Below are positions 10,228 through 17,384 of a stretch of 64,000 bases of DNA, piece by piece; position 1 is the stretch's first letter, and the number at the start of each line of letters is the position of its first letter. The DNA lies in the NCBI GenBank assembly GCA_947476895.1, contig CANJRX010000001.1:558865-622864 (forward strand), read 5' to 3'. The notes under the pieces are model-generated. The model was not told the origin of the DNA. It worked only from the letters and a program-made list of their open reading frames with translations, and ran no database searches. The position numbers and the translations under genes were made by a program. The DNA is from Fidelibacterota bacterium (GTDB lineage: Bacteria; Pseudomonadota; Alphaproteobacteria; Rhodospirillales; Rhodospirillaceae).

Positions 10228-10806
10228 ATGCAATCGGACGATCAAGAAACGCTATATTCGCAACAAAACCTTTGGATCATCGATGAGCGGTTAACATTCC
10301 ACACCTACATAGCTTCAGATAAAAAGCTTAGCTCCATCGAGAGTGGTTTATCGGTAGGGTCACAAAAGCGGCCAGACCTCTTTATTTTCGATAGAAAAAT
10401 ATCATTCTCAGAGCCGGTGGACGATGAGGGGCCGATAAATTCGTTGGTTGTAATAGAATTTAAAAAACCTCAGAGGGATGACTATACGGATGCAAAAAAT
10501 CCCTTAAATCAGATTTATGCTCAGATTACCGATATACGTTCAGGGACTTTTAAAGATGATAACGGCCGTCCTGTGCGCACCGCAAATGCCACGATACCGG
10601 CATATGGTTATGTTATTTGCGACATCACGCCAACTCTTGAGAAGATTTTGAAAGATAATGATGCAATGCCCACGCCTAACGGTTTGGCGTATTATGGGTA
10701 CAATCGTAACCACCAAATTTATTATGAGGTTATCGATTACGGAAAACTGGTTTCCGACGCGAAAAAAAGGAACAGGATTTTCTTTGAGCGTCTAAAAATT
10801 AATTGA
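10228..10806 (+). CDS. PD-(D/E)XK nuclease domain, C-terminal part of the split ATPase-nuclease
   Basis: From ATG 10228 the frame gives 192 residues, but coding character extends upstream: from 10160 it reads PIALDKKTGRYPLEEVVHN then IIFP before the Met. Motifs fit a PD-(D/E)XK nuclease: RPDLFIF (Asp50), then VVIEFKKP (Glu77, Lys79), then NPLNQIYAQI with a Gln-x-x-x-Tyr-like helix. The nearest GAGGAGG lies 23 nt before the Met, too far for normal initiation. That favours expression as a fusion with the ATPase (about 680 residues) or loss of function. The end, DAKKRNRIFFERLKIN, looks complete. Low GC matches the ATPase. The predicted activity is DNA cleavage controlled by ATP; this is inference. 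Confidence 0.75.
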   Translation: MQSDDQETLYSQQNLWIIDERLTFHTYIASDKKLSSIESGLSVGSQKRPDLFIFDRKISFSEPVDDEGPINSLVVIEFKKPQRDDYTDAKNPLNQIYAQITDIRSGTFKDDNGRPVRTANATIPAYGYVICDITPTLEKILKDNDAMPTPNGLAYYGYNRNHQIYYEVIDYGKLVSDAKKRNRIFFERLKIN

Positions 10807-10966
10807 AAATCTTGGAGTCAACTCAATGCCGCTGTCGGGTTAAAAACCCAGACCATCTTTATCAACTTCCTGCCGGCATATTCATCGCATCTGCTCGTCG
10901 TAAAAGTTCCTCGGGCGGGCCAAGGGCAACTTCCCCTCCTCCATAGTATTGGACCTAACTCAGTTT

Positions 10967-12613
10967 ATGATCCGTCTCGATTCCATCTCCAAACAACACG
11001 GCCACCAGCTCCTGTTCATCGATGCGTCGATGTCTCTGCAGAAGGGGGAGAAGGTTGGGCTTGTCGGCCCCAACGGCGCAGGAAAGTCGACCATCTTCCG
11101 CATGATCGCGGGCAACGAACAGCCCGACGACGGGCGCGTGCTGGTCGAGAGCGGCATGACCATCGGGTATTTCAACCAGGATGTCGGCGAGATGTCGGGC
11201 CAGAGCGCGGTCGCGGCGGTCATGGATGGCGCGGGGCCCTTAAGCGCGCTCGCGACAGAGATGGCCGCGCTTGAAGCGGCGATGAATGATCCTGAACAAG
11301 CCGACGCCATGGAAGCCCTGGTCACGCGTTACGGCGAAGTGCAGCAGCGCTATCAGGAGCTGGGCGGCTATGGGCTGGAAGAACGCGCGCGCGAAGTGCT
11401 CGCGGGTTTGAGTTTCAGTCCTGAGCGTATGGACGGCGATGTGAGTTTGCTCTCGGGCGGCTGGAAAATGCGCGTGGCGCTCGCCCGCATTCTTTTGATG
11501 CAGCCCGACGGCATGTTGCTGGACGAACCGAGCAACCATCTCGATCTCGAAAGCCTGATCTGGCTCGAAGATTTTTTGAAACGCTATGACGGCGCGTTGC
11601 TCATCACCTCGCATGACCGCGAGTTCATGAACCGCATCGTGAATAAAATTGTCGAAATCGACGGCGGGTCGCTCACCACGTATTCGGGCAACTACGACTT
11701 TTATGAGCAGCAGCGCGCGCTCAGTGAAAAGCAGCGCCAGGCGCAATTCGAACGCCAGCAAGCGATGCTGTCCAAAGAGATCAAGTTCATTGAACGCTTC
11801 AAGGCGCGCGCCTCACACGCGGCGCAAGTGCAAAGCCGGGTGAAGAAGCTGGACAAAATCGAACGCGTCGAGCCACCCAAGCGCCGCCAGTCTGTGCAAT
11901 TCGAATTCCGCAGCCCGCCGCGTTCAGGCGACGCCGTGGTCAGCTTCAAAAACGTGTCTAAGGCTTATGGCAGCCACAAGATTTACGCTGACCTCGAGTT
12001 TCTGGTGGGCCGCAAGGAACGCTGGTGCATCCTCGGCGTCAACGGCGCAGGCAAATCGACGCTGCTGAAACTCGTGGCCGGTGCCGCGGACCCGGAGGTG
12101 GGCACAGCGCCCGACACGGGCACGGTGAAATTGGGCGCATCGGTCAAGATGGGCTATTTCGCGCAGCACTCGATGGATTTGCTCGACGGCGACGAGACGG
12201 TGTTTGAGTCATTGGACTCATCCTTCCCGCAAGCGGGGCAGGGCACGCTACGTACACTCGCCGGATGCTTCGGCTTCTCCGGCGATGATGTTGAAAAGCC
12301 CTGCCGCGTGCTTTCGGGCGGCGAGAAGGCGCGTCTCGTAATGGCCAAGATGCTCTACGACCCGCCGAACTTCCTGGTGCTGGACGAGCCGACCAACCAC
12401 TTAGACATGGCGACGAAGGAAATGCTGGTGGCGGCGCTCGCGAATTTCGAGGGCACCATGCTGTTCGTGTCCCACGATCGGCACTTCCTCAGCCAACTCT
12501 CCAACCGGGTTTTGGAACTGACGCCCGACGGCACGCACCAATATGGCGGCGGCTACACTGAGTACGTCGCGCGCACCGGCCATGAAGCGCCGGGACTGCA
12601 CCCCGGCGGATAA
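10967..12613 (+). CDS. ABC-F family ATPase (ribosome-associated type)
   Basis: A 548-residue protein with two ABC modules and no membrane segments. Walker A motifs are GPNGAGKST (about 34) and GVNGAGKST (about 355). Signatures are LLSGGWKMRVALARIL and LSGGEKARLVMAKML, and Walker B regions are LLDEPSNHLD and LVLDEPTNHLD. The charged linker between modules (about 240-310) is the P-site tRNA interaction motif of ABC-F proteins. Members act on ribosomes stalled during translation; the subfamily (Uup/EttA/YheS) is not certain. ATG 10967 is preferred to a TTG at 10949, because MIRLDSISKQ starts the first ABC strand directly. Confidence 0.93.
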   Translation: MIRLDSISKQHGHQLLFIDASMSLQKGEKVGLVGPNGAGKSTIFRMIAGNEQPDDGRVLVESGMTIGYFNQDVGEMSGQSAVAAVMDGAGPLSALATEMAALEAAMNDPEQADAMEALVTRYGEVQQRYQELGGYGLEERAREVLAGLSFSPERMDGDVSLLSGGWKMRVALARILLMQPDGMLLDEPSNHLDLESLIWLEDFLKRYDGALLITSHDREFMNRIVNKIVEIDGGSLTTYSGNYDFYEQQRALSEKQRQAQFERQQAMLSKEIKFIERFKARASHAAQVQSRVKKLDKIERVEPPKRRQSVQFEFRSPPRSGDAVVSFKNVSKAYGSHKIYADLEFLVGRKERWCILGVNGAGKSTLLKLVAGAADPEVGTAPDTGTVKLGASVKMGYFAQHSMDLLDGDETVFESLDSSFPQAGQGTLRTLAGCFGFSGDDVEKPCRVLSGGEKARLVMAKMLYDPPNFLVLDEPTNHLDMATKEMLVAALANFEGTMLFVSHDRHFLSQLSNRVLELTPDGTHQYGGGYTEYVARTGHEAPGLHPGG

Positions 12614-12666
12614 CTAAACAGTCGGTTTGCGGCGCTCCCGATCCCCAATTTTGCCTACTTAACACT

Positions 12667-12694
12667 AAACCGACTGGTCGGTATAAGTCGGTTT
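12667..12694 (+). promoter_or_regulatory. TetR-type operator upstream of the TetR gene
   Basis: ACCGAC-TG-GTCGGT (12669-12682) is a near-perfect 14-bp palindrome. A further GTCGGTTT (12687-12694) abuts the start codon and pairs with AAACCGAC (12667-12674). Another GTCGGTTT lies at 12621-12628. Repeated GTCGGT half-sites next to the regulator are typical of TetR autorepression. Confidence 0.7.
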
Positions 12695-13333
12695 ATGACA
12701 CCAGAACAGCCAACTCCCACCCCTTCCATGGCGCCGGCGCGGCAGAAAATCCTCAATGCCGCCCTCACGGTGATTCGCACCAAGGGCTACACCGCGACCA
12801 CGGTGGATGAGTTGTGCGCCGCTGCTGATGTGGCCAAGGGATCGTTCTTCCATCACTTCAAAAGCAAAGAAGCGCTGGCCGTCGCGGCGGCCGATTATTG
12901 GTCCGAGATCACCGGCGCGTTGTTTGCCGCCGCGCCCTATCACGATCACGCCGATCCTCTGGAACGCGTCCTGGGCTATATCGATTTCCGCAAAGCGCTT
13001 TTGACAGGCAAGGTTCCGGAATTCACCTGTCTGGTCGGCACCATGGTGCAGGAAGCCTATGAGACTTGCCCCGACATTCGCGCTGCGTGCAGCGCCAGCA
13101 TCACGGGTCACGCCGCAAAAATTGAAGCGGACCTGAACGAGGCTGTGAAGCGTTATGGCCTTCATCCCGAATGGACGCCCAAAAGCCTCGCCCTCCATAC
13201 ACAAGCGGTGCTGCAGGGTGCTTTCATTCTCGCCAAGGCCACGGGCAGCGTTGAGGTTGCCGCGACCAGCGTCGATCACCTGCGCCGTTACGTCGAACTT
13301 CTCTTTCAATCACCGCCACATAAAAAAGGGTAA
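12695..13333 (+). CDS. TetR/AcrR family transcriptional regulator
   Basis: A 212-residue regulator. The N-terminal helix-turn-helix (about 14-60) reads KILNAALTVIRTKGYTAT, then TVDELCAAADVAKGSFFHHF, a typical TetR DNA-binding domain. The C-terminal ligand-binding half is all helical. The operator half-site touches the ATG, so the transcript may have little or no leader. An internal ATG (12728, MAPARQKIL) is the alternative start and would leave a more usual N-terminus. It leads a three-gene operon with YCII and SRPBCC proteins and probably represses it. The ligand is unknown. Confidence 0.92.
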   Translation: MTPEQPTPTPSMAPARQKILNAALTVIRTKGYTATTVDELCAAADVAKGSFFHHFKSKEALAVAAADYWSEITGALFAAAPYHDHADPLERVLGYIDFRKALLTGKVPEFTCLVGTMVQEAYETCPDIRAACSASITGHAAKIEADLNEAVKRYGLHPEWTPKSLALHTQAVLQGAFILAKATGSVEVAATSVDHLRRYVELLFQSPPHKKG

Positions 13334-13338
13334 CGCAC

Positions 13339-13698
13339 ATGAGCACCAACCAATATCTCGCGGTTTATCTCGGCGACAAAAACGGCCCGCGCGGAAAGGC
13401 CTGGATGGCCCTTCCTGAAGCCGATCGCCGCACCAAAGAACAACAGGGTATGCTCGCCTGGAAAGCCTGGGCCGAAAAATATGCCGCAGCCATCGTCGTT
13501 GGCGGGCCGCTCGGCAAAACCAAAAAAGTTTCCGACAAGGGCGTGGGCGACATCAGCAACAACATGGGCGCTTTTACAGTTGTAAAAGCCGACTCTCACG
13601 AAGCCGCCGCCAAGATGTTCGAGAACCACCCGCACTTCACGATTTTCCCAGGTGAGTCGGTCGAGGTGATGCCGGTTCTGCCCATTCCGACCATTTAA
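13339..13698 (+). CDS. YCII-related domain protein
   Basis: A 119-residue dimeric alpha-beta barrel protein with the YciI-like pattern: QYLAVYLGDKNGPRGKAW at the start, IVVGGPLGKTKKV in the middle, FTVVKADSHEAAAKMFENHPHF near the end. Family members bind small molecules or act as small lyases, and many have no known reaction. The gene begins 5 nt after the TetR stop and is followed by a 16-nt gap to the SRPBCC gene, so the three form one regulated unit. The catalytic His/Asp pair of true YciI cannot be confirmed. Confidence 0.85.
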   Translation: MSTNQYLAVYLGDKNGPRGKAWMALPEADRRTKEQQGMLAWKAWAEKYAAAIVVGGPLGKTKKVSDKGVGDISNNMGAFTVVKADSHEAAAKMFENHPHFTIFPGESVEVMPVLPIPTI

Positions 13699-13714
13699 CC
13701 AAGAGGACATTCCC

Positions 13715-14158
13715 ATGCCCAATACCGTTCGCTTACATCGCGTGCTCACCACAAAGCCCGAGAAAGTCTATCGCGCTTTCCTCGAGGCCGATGCGATTGC
13801 CCAATGGATTCCGCCCAACGGCTTTACCTGCACGGTGCATCACCTCGATGCAAAGGTCGGCGGTACGCATAAAATGTCGTTCCGCAATTTCACGACCGGC
13901 CACAGCCATTCTTTCGGCGGCACATATGTCGAACTCGTGCCGGGTGAGCGCATCCGCTACACCGACAAGTTCGACGACGCCAATCTGCCGGGCGAGATGA
14001 GTGTGACGATCACGCTGAAAAAAGTCGTCGTCGGCACGGAAGTGAGAATTGTTCAGGAAGGCGTGCCGGATGTGATCCCTGTGGAAGCCTGCTATCTCGG
14101 TTGGCAGGAATCCCTGCGCAAACTCGCAAAGCTGGTAGAGCCGGAAATCAATCAGTAG
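13715..14158 (+). CDS. SRPBCC / AHSA1-like domain protein
   Basis: A 147-residue START-like helix-grip protein of the Activator of Hsp90 ATPase homologue 1 type. It begins NTVRLHRVLTTKPEKVYRAF, contains DAIAQWIPPNGFTC and ends EACYLGWQESLRKLAKLVE. Bacterial members bind hydrophobic ligands and often accompany TetR or ArsR regulators in stress or detoxification operons, which matches the context here. It has ribosome site AAGAGGA 7 nt before ATG. No catalytic residue is assignable. Confidence 0.9.
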   Translation: MPNTVRLHRVLTTKPEKVYRAFLEADAIAQWIPPNGFTCTVHHLDAKVGGTHKMSFRNFTTGHSHSFGGTYVELVPGERIRYTDKFDDANLPGEMSVTITLKKVVVGTEVRIVQEGVPDVIPVEACYLGWQESLRKLAKLVEPEINQ

Positions 14159-14159
14159 C

Positions 14160-14633
14160 TTAAGCCACAACAGGCGCGGTGATGGCTTCCAAAGTCTTCA
14201 CCGCGTCTTTTGGGCTCAATCGCACCTGCAGTCCGCGCTGACCACCGTTCATGTAGACCAGGTCTTCCTTCAGCGCGCTTTCTTCCATTACGGTGCGCAG
14301 CTTTTTCATCTGGCCGAAGGGGCTGATGCCGCCCACTTTGTAGCCCGACAGGCGTTCGGCCACGTCGGGCTTCATCATTTCGGCCGCTTTGCCGCCCACG
14401 GCGGCCGCCAGTTTTTTCATGGCCACCTCGCGGTCCGACGGCAGGATCACGCAGACCGGTTTGCCATCGACCAGCGCCAGCAAGGTTTTCAACACACGCG
14501 ACGGGTGTTCGCTTAAAGCTTCGGCGGCTTGCAGGCCGACCTTGTCGGCATTCGGATCGTAGTCGTAGGTGTGCACGGTGAACGTTACACCGGCGCGGTC
14601 GAGCATTTGTGTGGCGCGTGTGACTTTCGACAT
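14160..14633 (-). CDS. ybaK: Cys-tRNA(Pro)/Cys-tRNA(Cys) deacylase, YbaK type
   Basis: A 157-residue member of the YbaK/EbsC aminoacyl-tRNA deacylase family. The conserved core Lys is in SDREVAMKKLAAAVGGKAAEM. KVGGISPFGQMKKLRTVMEE carries the GGxSPFG loop, and VYMNGGQRGLQV is the end motif. It removes cysteine misattached to tRNA-Pro after synthesis by prolyl-tRNA synthetase. The length is standard. It is convergent with the SRPBCC gene (one-base gap) and divergent from purT. Confidence 0.93.
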   Translation of the reverse strand: MSKVTRATQMLDRAGVTFTVHTYDYDPNADKVGLQAAEALSEHPSRVLKTLLALVDGKPVCVILPSDREVAMKKLAAAVGGKAAEMMKPDVAERLSGYKVGGISPFGQMKKLRTVMEESALKEDLVYMNGGQRGLQVRLSPKDAVKTLEAITAPVVA

Positions 14634-14683
14634 TTCAAAGACTATGCTCTAGAAGACGATATGAACCACTTTAGCAGCGCGCC

Positions 14684-15865
14684 ATGACCCCCACAGCCAA
14701 AATCCTCCTGCTCGGCTCCGGCGAACTTGGCCGAGAGTTTGTGATTTCCGCCAAGCGTCTCGGCGCTTATGTCGTCGCTTGTGACAGCTACGCCGGCGCG
14801 CCGGCCATGCAGGTGGCGGACGAAGCTGAAGTCTTTTCCATGCTCGATGGCGCGGCGCTGGGTGCGGCCATCGAAAAGCACAAACCCGATTTCATTGTGC
14901 CCGAGGTCGAGGCCATCCGCACCGAAATCCTGAAGGACTTCGAGGATCGCGGCTTTAACGTCGTGCCCTCGGCGCGCGCGACGCAGATGACCATGAACCG
15001 CGACCGCATTCGTGAAGTCGCGGCGGTGGAGCTGGGGCTGCTGACGTCGAAATATCTTTACGCAGAATCGCTCACGGAGATGCGCGCGGCCGTGGCCAAG
15101 GTTGGCTTGCCCTGCGTGGTGAAGCCGGTGATGTCGTCTTCAGGCAAGGGGCAGAGCACGCTCCGCACCGACGCCGATATCGAGAAGTCCTGGAACTATG
15201 CCGTGGCTGGTATGCGCGGTGATCGCACCTGCGTGATCGTCGAAGCCTTCGTCGCTTTCGATTACGAAATCACGTTGCTCACCATTCGTACCCGCGAGGG
15301 TGTGATCTTCTGCGATCCTATCGGCCATCGCCAAGAGCGCGGCGACTATCAGGAAAGCTGGCAACCCACGGCGATGTCAGCTTCGGCGCTCGAGTCCGCG
15401 CAAGATATGGCGCGCAAAGTGGTCGATAACCTCGGCGGTTATGGCCTGTTCGGCGTTGAGTTCTTTGTGGTCGGCGACTCTGTGATCTTTTCCGAGCTTT
15501 CACCGCGTCCGCACGACACCGGCATGGTCACGCTCATCTCACAGAACCTGACCGAATTCGATTTGCATGCGCGCGCGATCTTAGGCTTGCCCATTCCCAG
15601 CATCACCCAGCACGGCGCTTCGGCGTCGGCGGTGATCCTCGCCGACCGCGATGCCAAGAATTACAACGTCAGCGGCGTGGCCGAAGCTTTGCGCTCGCCT
15701 GCGCCGGGCATTGATGTCGATGTGCGGATTTTCGGCAAGCCCACAACACGGCCTTACCGCCGTATGGGTGTAGCGCTGGCCCTCGCACGAAATGGCGACG
15801 CGGACACCGCGCGCAAAGCTGCGCGCGATGCCGCGGCGAAGATCAAGCTGATCTATCAGGATTAA
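14684..15865 (+). CDS. purT: Formate-dependent phosphoribosylglycinamide formyltransferase
   Basis: A 393-residue ATP-grasp enzyme that formylates GAR using formate and ATP, a folate-independent form of step three of purine synthesis. The N-terminal preATP-grasp domain reads KILLLGSGELGREFVISAKRLG. The ATP-grasp core includes VVKPVMSSSGKGQS and GVEFFVVGDSVIFSELSPRPHDTGMVT. The length matches E. coli PurT. It is the fourth purine gene in the window with guaB, guaA and purF, but is not in an operon with them. The stop overlaps the converging PEP-CTERM gene by 4 bp. Confidence 0.96.
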   Translation: MTPTAKILLLGSGELGREFVISAKRLGAYVVACDSYAGAPAMQVADEAEVFSMLDGAALGAAIEKHKPDFIVPEVEAIRTEILKDFEDRGFNVVPSARATQMTMNRDRIREVAAVELGLLTSKYLYAESLTEMRAAVAKVGLPCVVKPVMSSSGKGQSTLRTDADIEKSWNYAVAGMRGDRTCVIVEAFVAFDYEITLLTIRTREGVIFCDPIGHRQERGDYQESWQPTAMSASALESAQDMARKVVDNLGGYGLFGVEFFVVGDSVIFSELSPRPHDTGMVTLISQNLTEFDLHARAILGLPIPSITQHGASASAVILADRDAKNYNVSGVAEALRSPAPGIDVDVRIFGKPTTRPYRRMGVALALARNGDADTARKAARDAAAKIKLIYQD

Positions 15866-16449
15866 GCCGCGCTCAATTTCTCTTTCCGTTTGAAACCGGC
15901 GAAGCCCGCAAAACCTGCTAGCCCTGCAATGAACAGGGCCAAGCTCGCGGGTTCCGGTACGCCGACACCGGATGTGATCGGTGTGTTGGCCATGGTTTCA
16001 AAGGCAACAGCGATCAAGTTCAATTTGGCAAAGCGCGCATAGCCGTAGAATTGATCCATGCCAACCGTATAGCGCAAACCCAAATCACTCAGCGTGATCG
16101 TATAATCGGCGCGTGTCGGTGCCGGGAATGAATTGAAACCGGGGAAGGTGCCCGGTCCAATCACCACGTTAGAGTCGGTGAAGAAGACCGAAGGCGCTAA
16201 GGGGATGCCGAGAAAGCCGCCGAAGGATGTTGTGGCGGCTGTGCCCGTTGTTGTGACCAGAACGGGGCTGGGATCAAACGCGCCTTGTGGCGCATAGGTC
16301 AGCGTAAATCGATCCGCACTCGTGACGCCAAATGTAAAAGGTGCTGCGGCAAAATTGACATTGCTCGCGAGAACAATGACAGCGGCAGAAGCCGGCGTGA
16401 CGGCAAACATGATGGATATAGCTGCGACGCCGAACATGAGCTTACGCAT
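15862..16449 (-). CDS. PEP-CTERM sorting-domain secreted protein
   Basis: A 195-residue exported protein. It has a signal peptide (MRKLMFGVAAISIMFAVTPASAA), a Gly/Ala/Thr/Phe-rich beta-type body with no enzyme motif, and a C-terminal tripartite sorting signal. That signal is VPEPASLAL, a hydrophobic LFIAGLAGFAGFAGF helix, and the basic end KRKEKLSAA. Such proteins are processed at the inner membrane by an exosortase and sent outside, often in species that make exopolysaccharide. No exosortase gene is in the window. GGAG lies shortly before the ATG. The function of the mature part is unknown. Confidence 0.88.
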   Translation of the reverse strand: MRKLMFGVAAISIMFAVTPASAAVIVLASNVNFAAAPFTFGVTSADRFTLTYAPQGAFDPSPVLVTTTGTAATTSFGGFLGIPLAPSVFFTDSNVVIGPGTFPGFNSFPAPTRADYTITLSDLGLRYTVGMDQFYGYARFAKLNLIAVAFETMANTPITSGVGVPEPASLALFIAGLAGFAGFAGFKRKEKLSAA

Positions 16450-16601
16450 GATGAACTCCTTATGTGATGCGAGTCCTAAACGGGTGCATCACAAGTTCGA
16501 TCCCAAATAACCTCGATAAACCGCATGTTAGCTACTGAATCTATCTTTGAGCGTGGCGCGCGATTTCGAAGTCCCTTTAAAGGCGCGTTGAACGCAAGCG
16601 T

Positions 16602-16629
16602 TTGTTGAAATGTGCAACCCTGATATAAT
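16602..16629 (+). promoter_or_regulatory. Sigma-70-type promoter before the chimeric gene
   Basis: TTGTTG (16602-16607) and a perfect TATAAT (16624-16629) are separated by 16 bp and lie 38 bp upstream of ATG 16668. This is one of the best consensus promoters in the window. The rest of 16450-16600 is unremarkable. Confidence 0.6.
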
Positions 16630-16667
16630 GACTCACGTGATGTGAGGGATTGGGGAGCAGCCTCGCG

Positions 16668-17180
16668 ATGGGTGCGCGCACACTTTACGACAAGATCATC
16701 GACAGCCACCGCGTCATGACGTTGTCAGGCGAAGGCGCAGGTGAAAGCTTGCTGCTGTACGTCGACCGCACGGTCTTAAACGAATACACAAGCCCGCAAG
16801 CCTTCAGCGGATTGCGCGAAGCTGGCCGCAAAGTCTGGCGGCCTAGTGCGGCGCTTGGCGTGGTCGATCACGTCAACTCCACCGCAGCCAACCGCAAGGG
16901 CAGTGTGGCCGACCCGGCCACACGTCACGCCATCTGCGAAGATTACCGCGCGGCCGCCGGCATCGATCTCGAACACGATGCAACGGATGCGCGCGCGCGC
17001 ATCACTGCGCCACTGCTGGCCCTTTGGGGTGCACGCGGCGTGGTGGGTGCGCTTTACGATGTCTTGGAAACCTGGCGCGAAAAGGCCCTGAACGTAACCG
17101 GTCACCCCATCGATTGCGGTCATAGCCCCCAGGAAGAGGCCCCCGCGGAGTTAATGCAGGCGCTCGACGCTTTTCTATAG
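16668..17180 (+). CDS. Chimera: LeuC N-terminus fused in frame to alpha/beta-hydrolase C-terminus
   Basis: A 170-residue open frame made of two unrelated gene ends. Residues 1 to about 73 (TLYDKIIDSHRV, then YVDRTVLNEYTSPQAF, GLREAGRKVWRPS and VDHVNST) match the start of 3-isopropylmalate dehydratase large subunit. That fragment has no Fe-S cysteines or aconitase core. From about residue 78 (VADPATRHAICEDYRAAA, ITAPLLALWG, then GHSPQEEAPAELMQAL) it matches the C-terminal third of haloacetate-dehalogenase-like alpha/beta hydrolases, keeping the catalytic-His region but no nucleophile. Neither half should be active. It may be a deletion fossil that stayed in frame, with a good promoter and GGGGAG before the ATG. 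Confidence 0.75.
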   Translation: MGARTLYDKIIDSHRVMTLSGEGAGESLLLYVDRTVLNEYTSPQAFSGLREAGRKVWRPSAALGVVDHVNSTAANRKGSVADPATRHAICEDYRAAAGIDLEHDATDARARITAPLLALWGARGVVGALYDVLETWREKALNVTGHPIDCGHSPQEEAPAELMQALDAFL

Positions 17181-17255
17181 GCTGCCTCGGGGCGGCCTAG
17201 ACCCTCGAAATCGTGGCATCAGGCCGAAATACCGTAACAATTACGGCGAATTTAT

Positions 17256-17276
17256 GCCCCTGAAACAGGGGCGTTT
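17256..17276 (+). terminator. Hairpin terminator after the chimeric gene
   Basis: GCCCCTG-AAA-CAGGGGC (17256-17272) is a perfect 7-bp stem followed by GTTTT. Just upstream, CCGTAA-CAA-TTACGG (17232-17246) is another perfect palindrome, possibly an operator for the autotransporter gene. No gene lies in 17181-17384. Confidence 0.65.
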
Positions 17277-17384
17277 TCGCCGCACTTCACAAAGAAATAA
17301 ACCCGTGTTCTAACAGCCGCGGCGCCCCGGCAGACCCCTCCAGGGTCTCGGCGCGCCGGCCGCCATACAAAGGGGATTCCGGAT

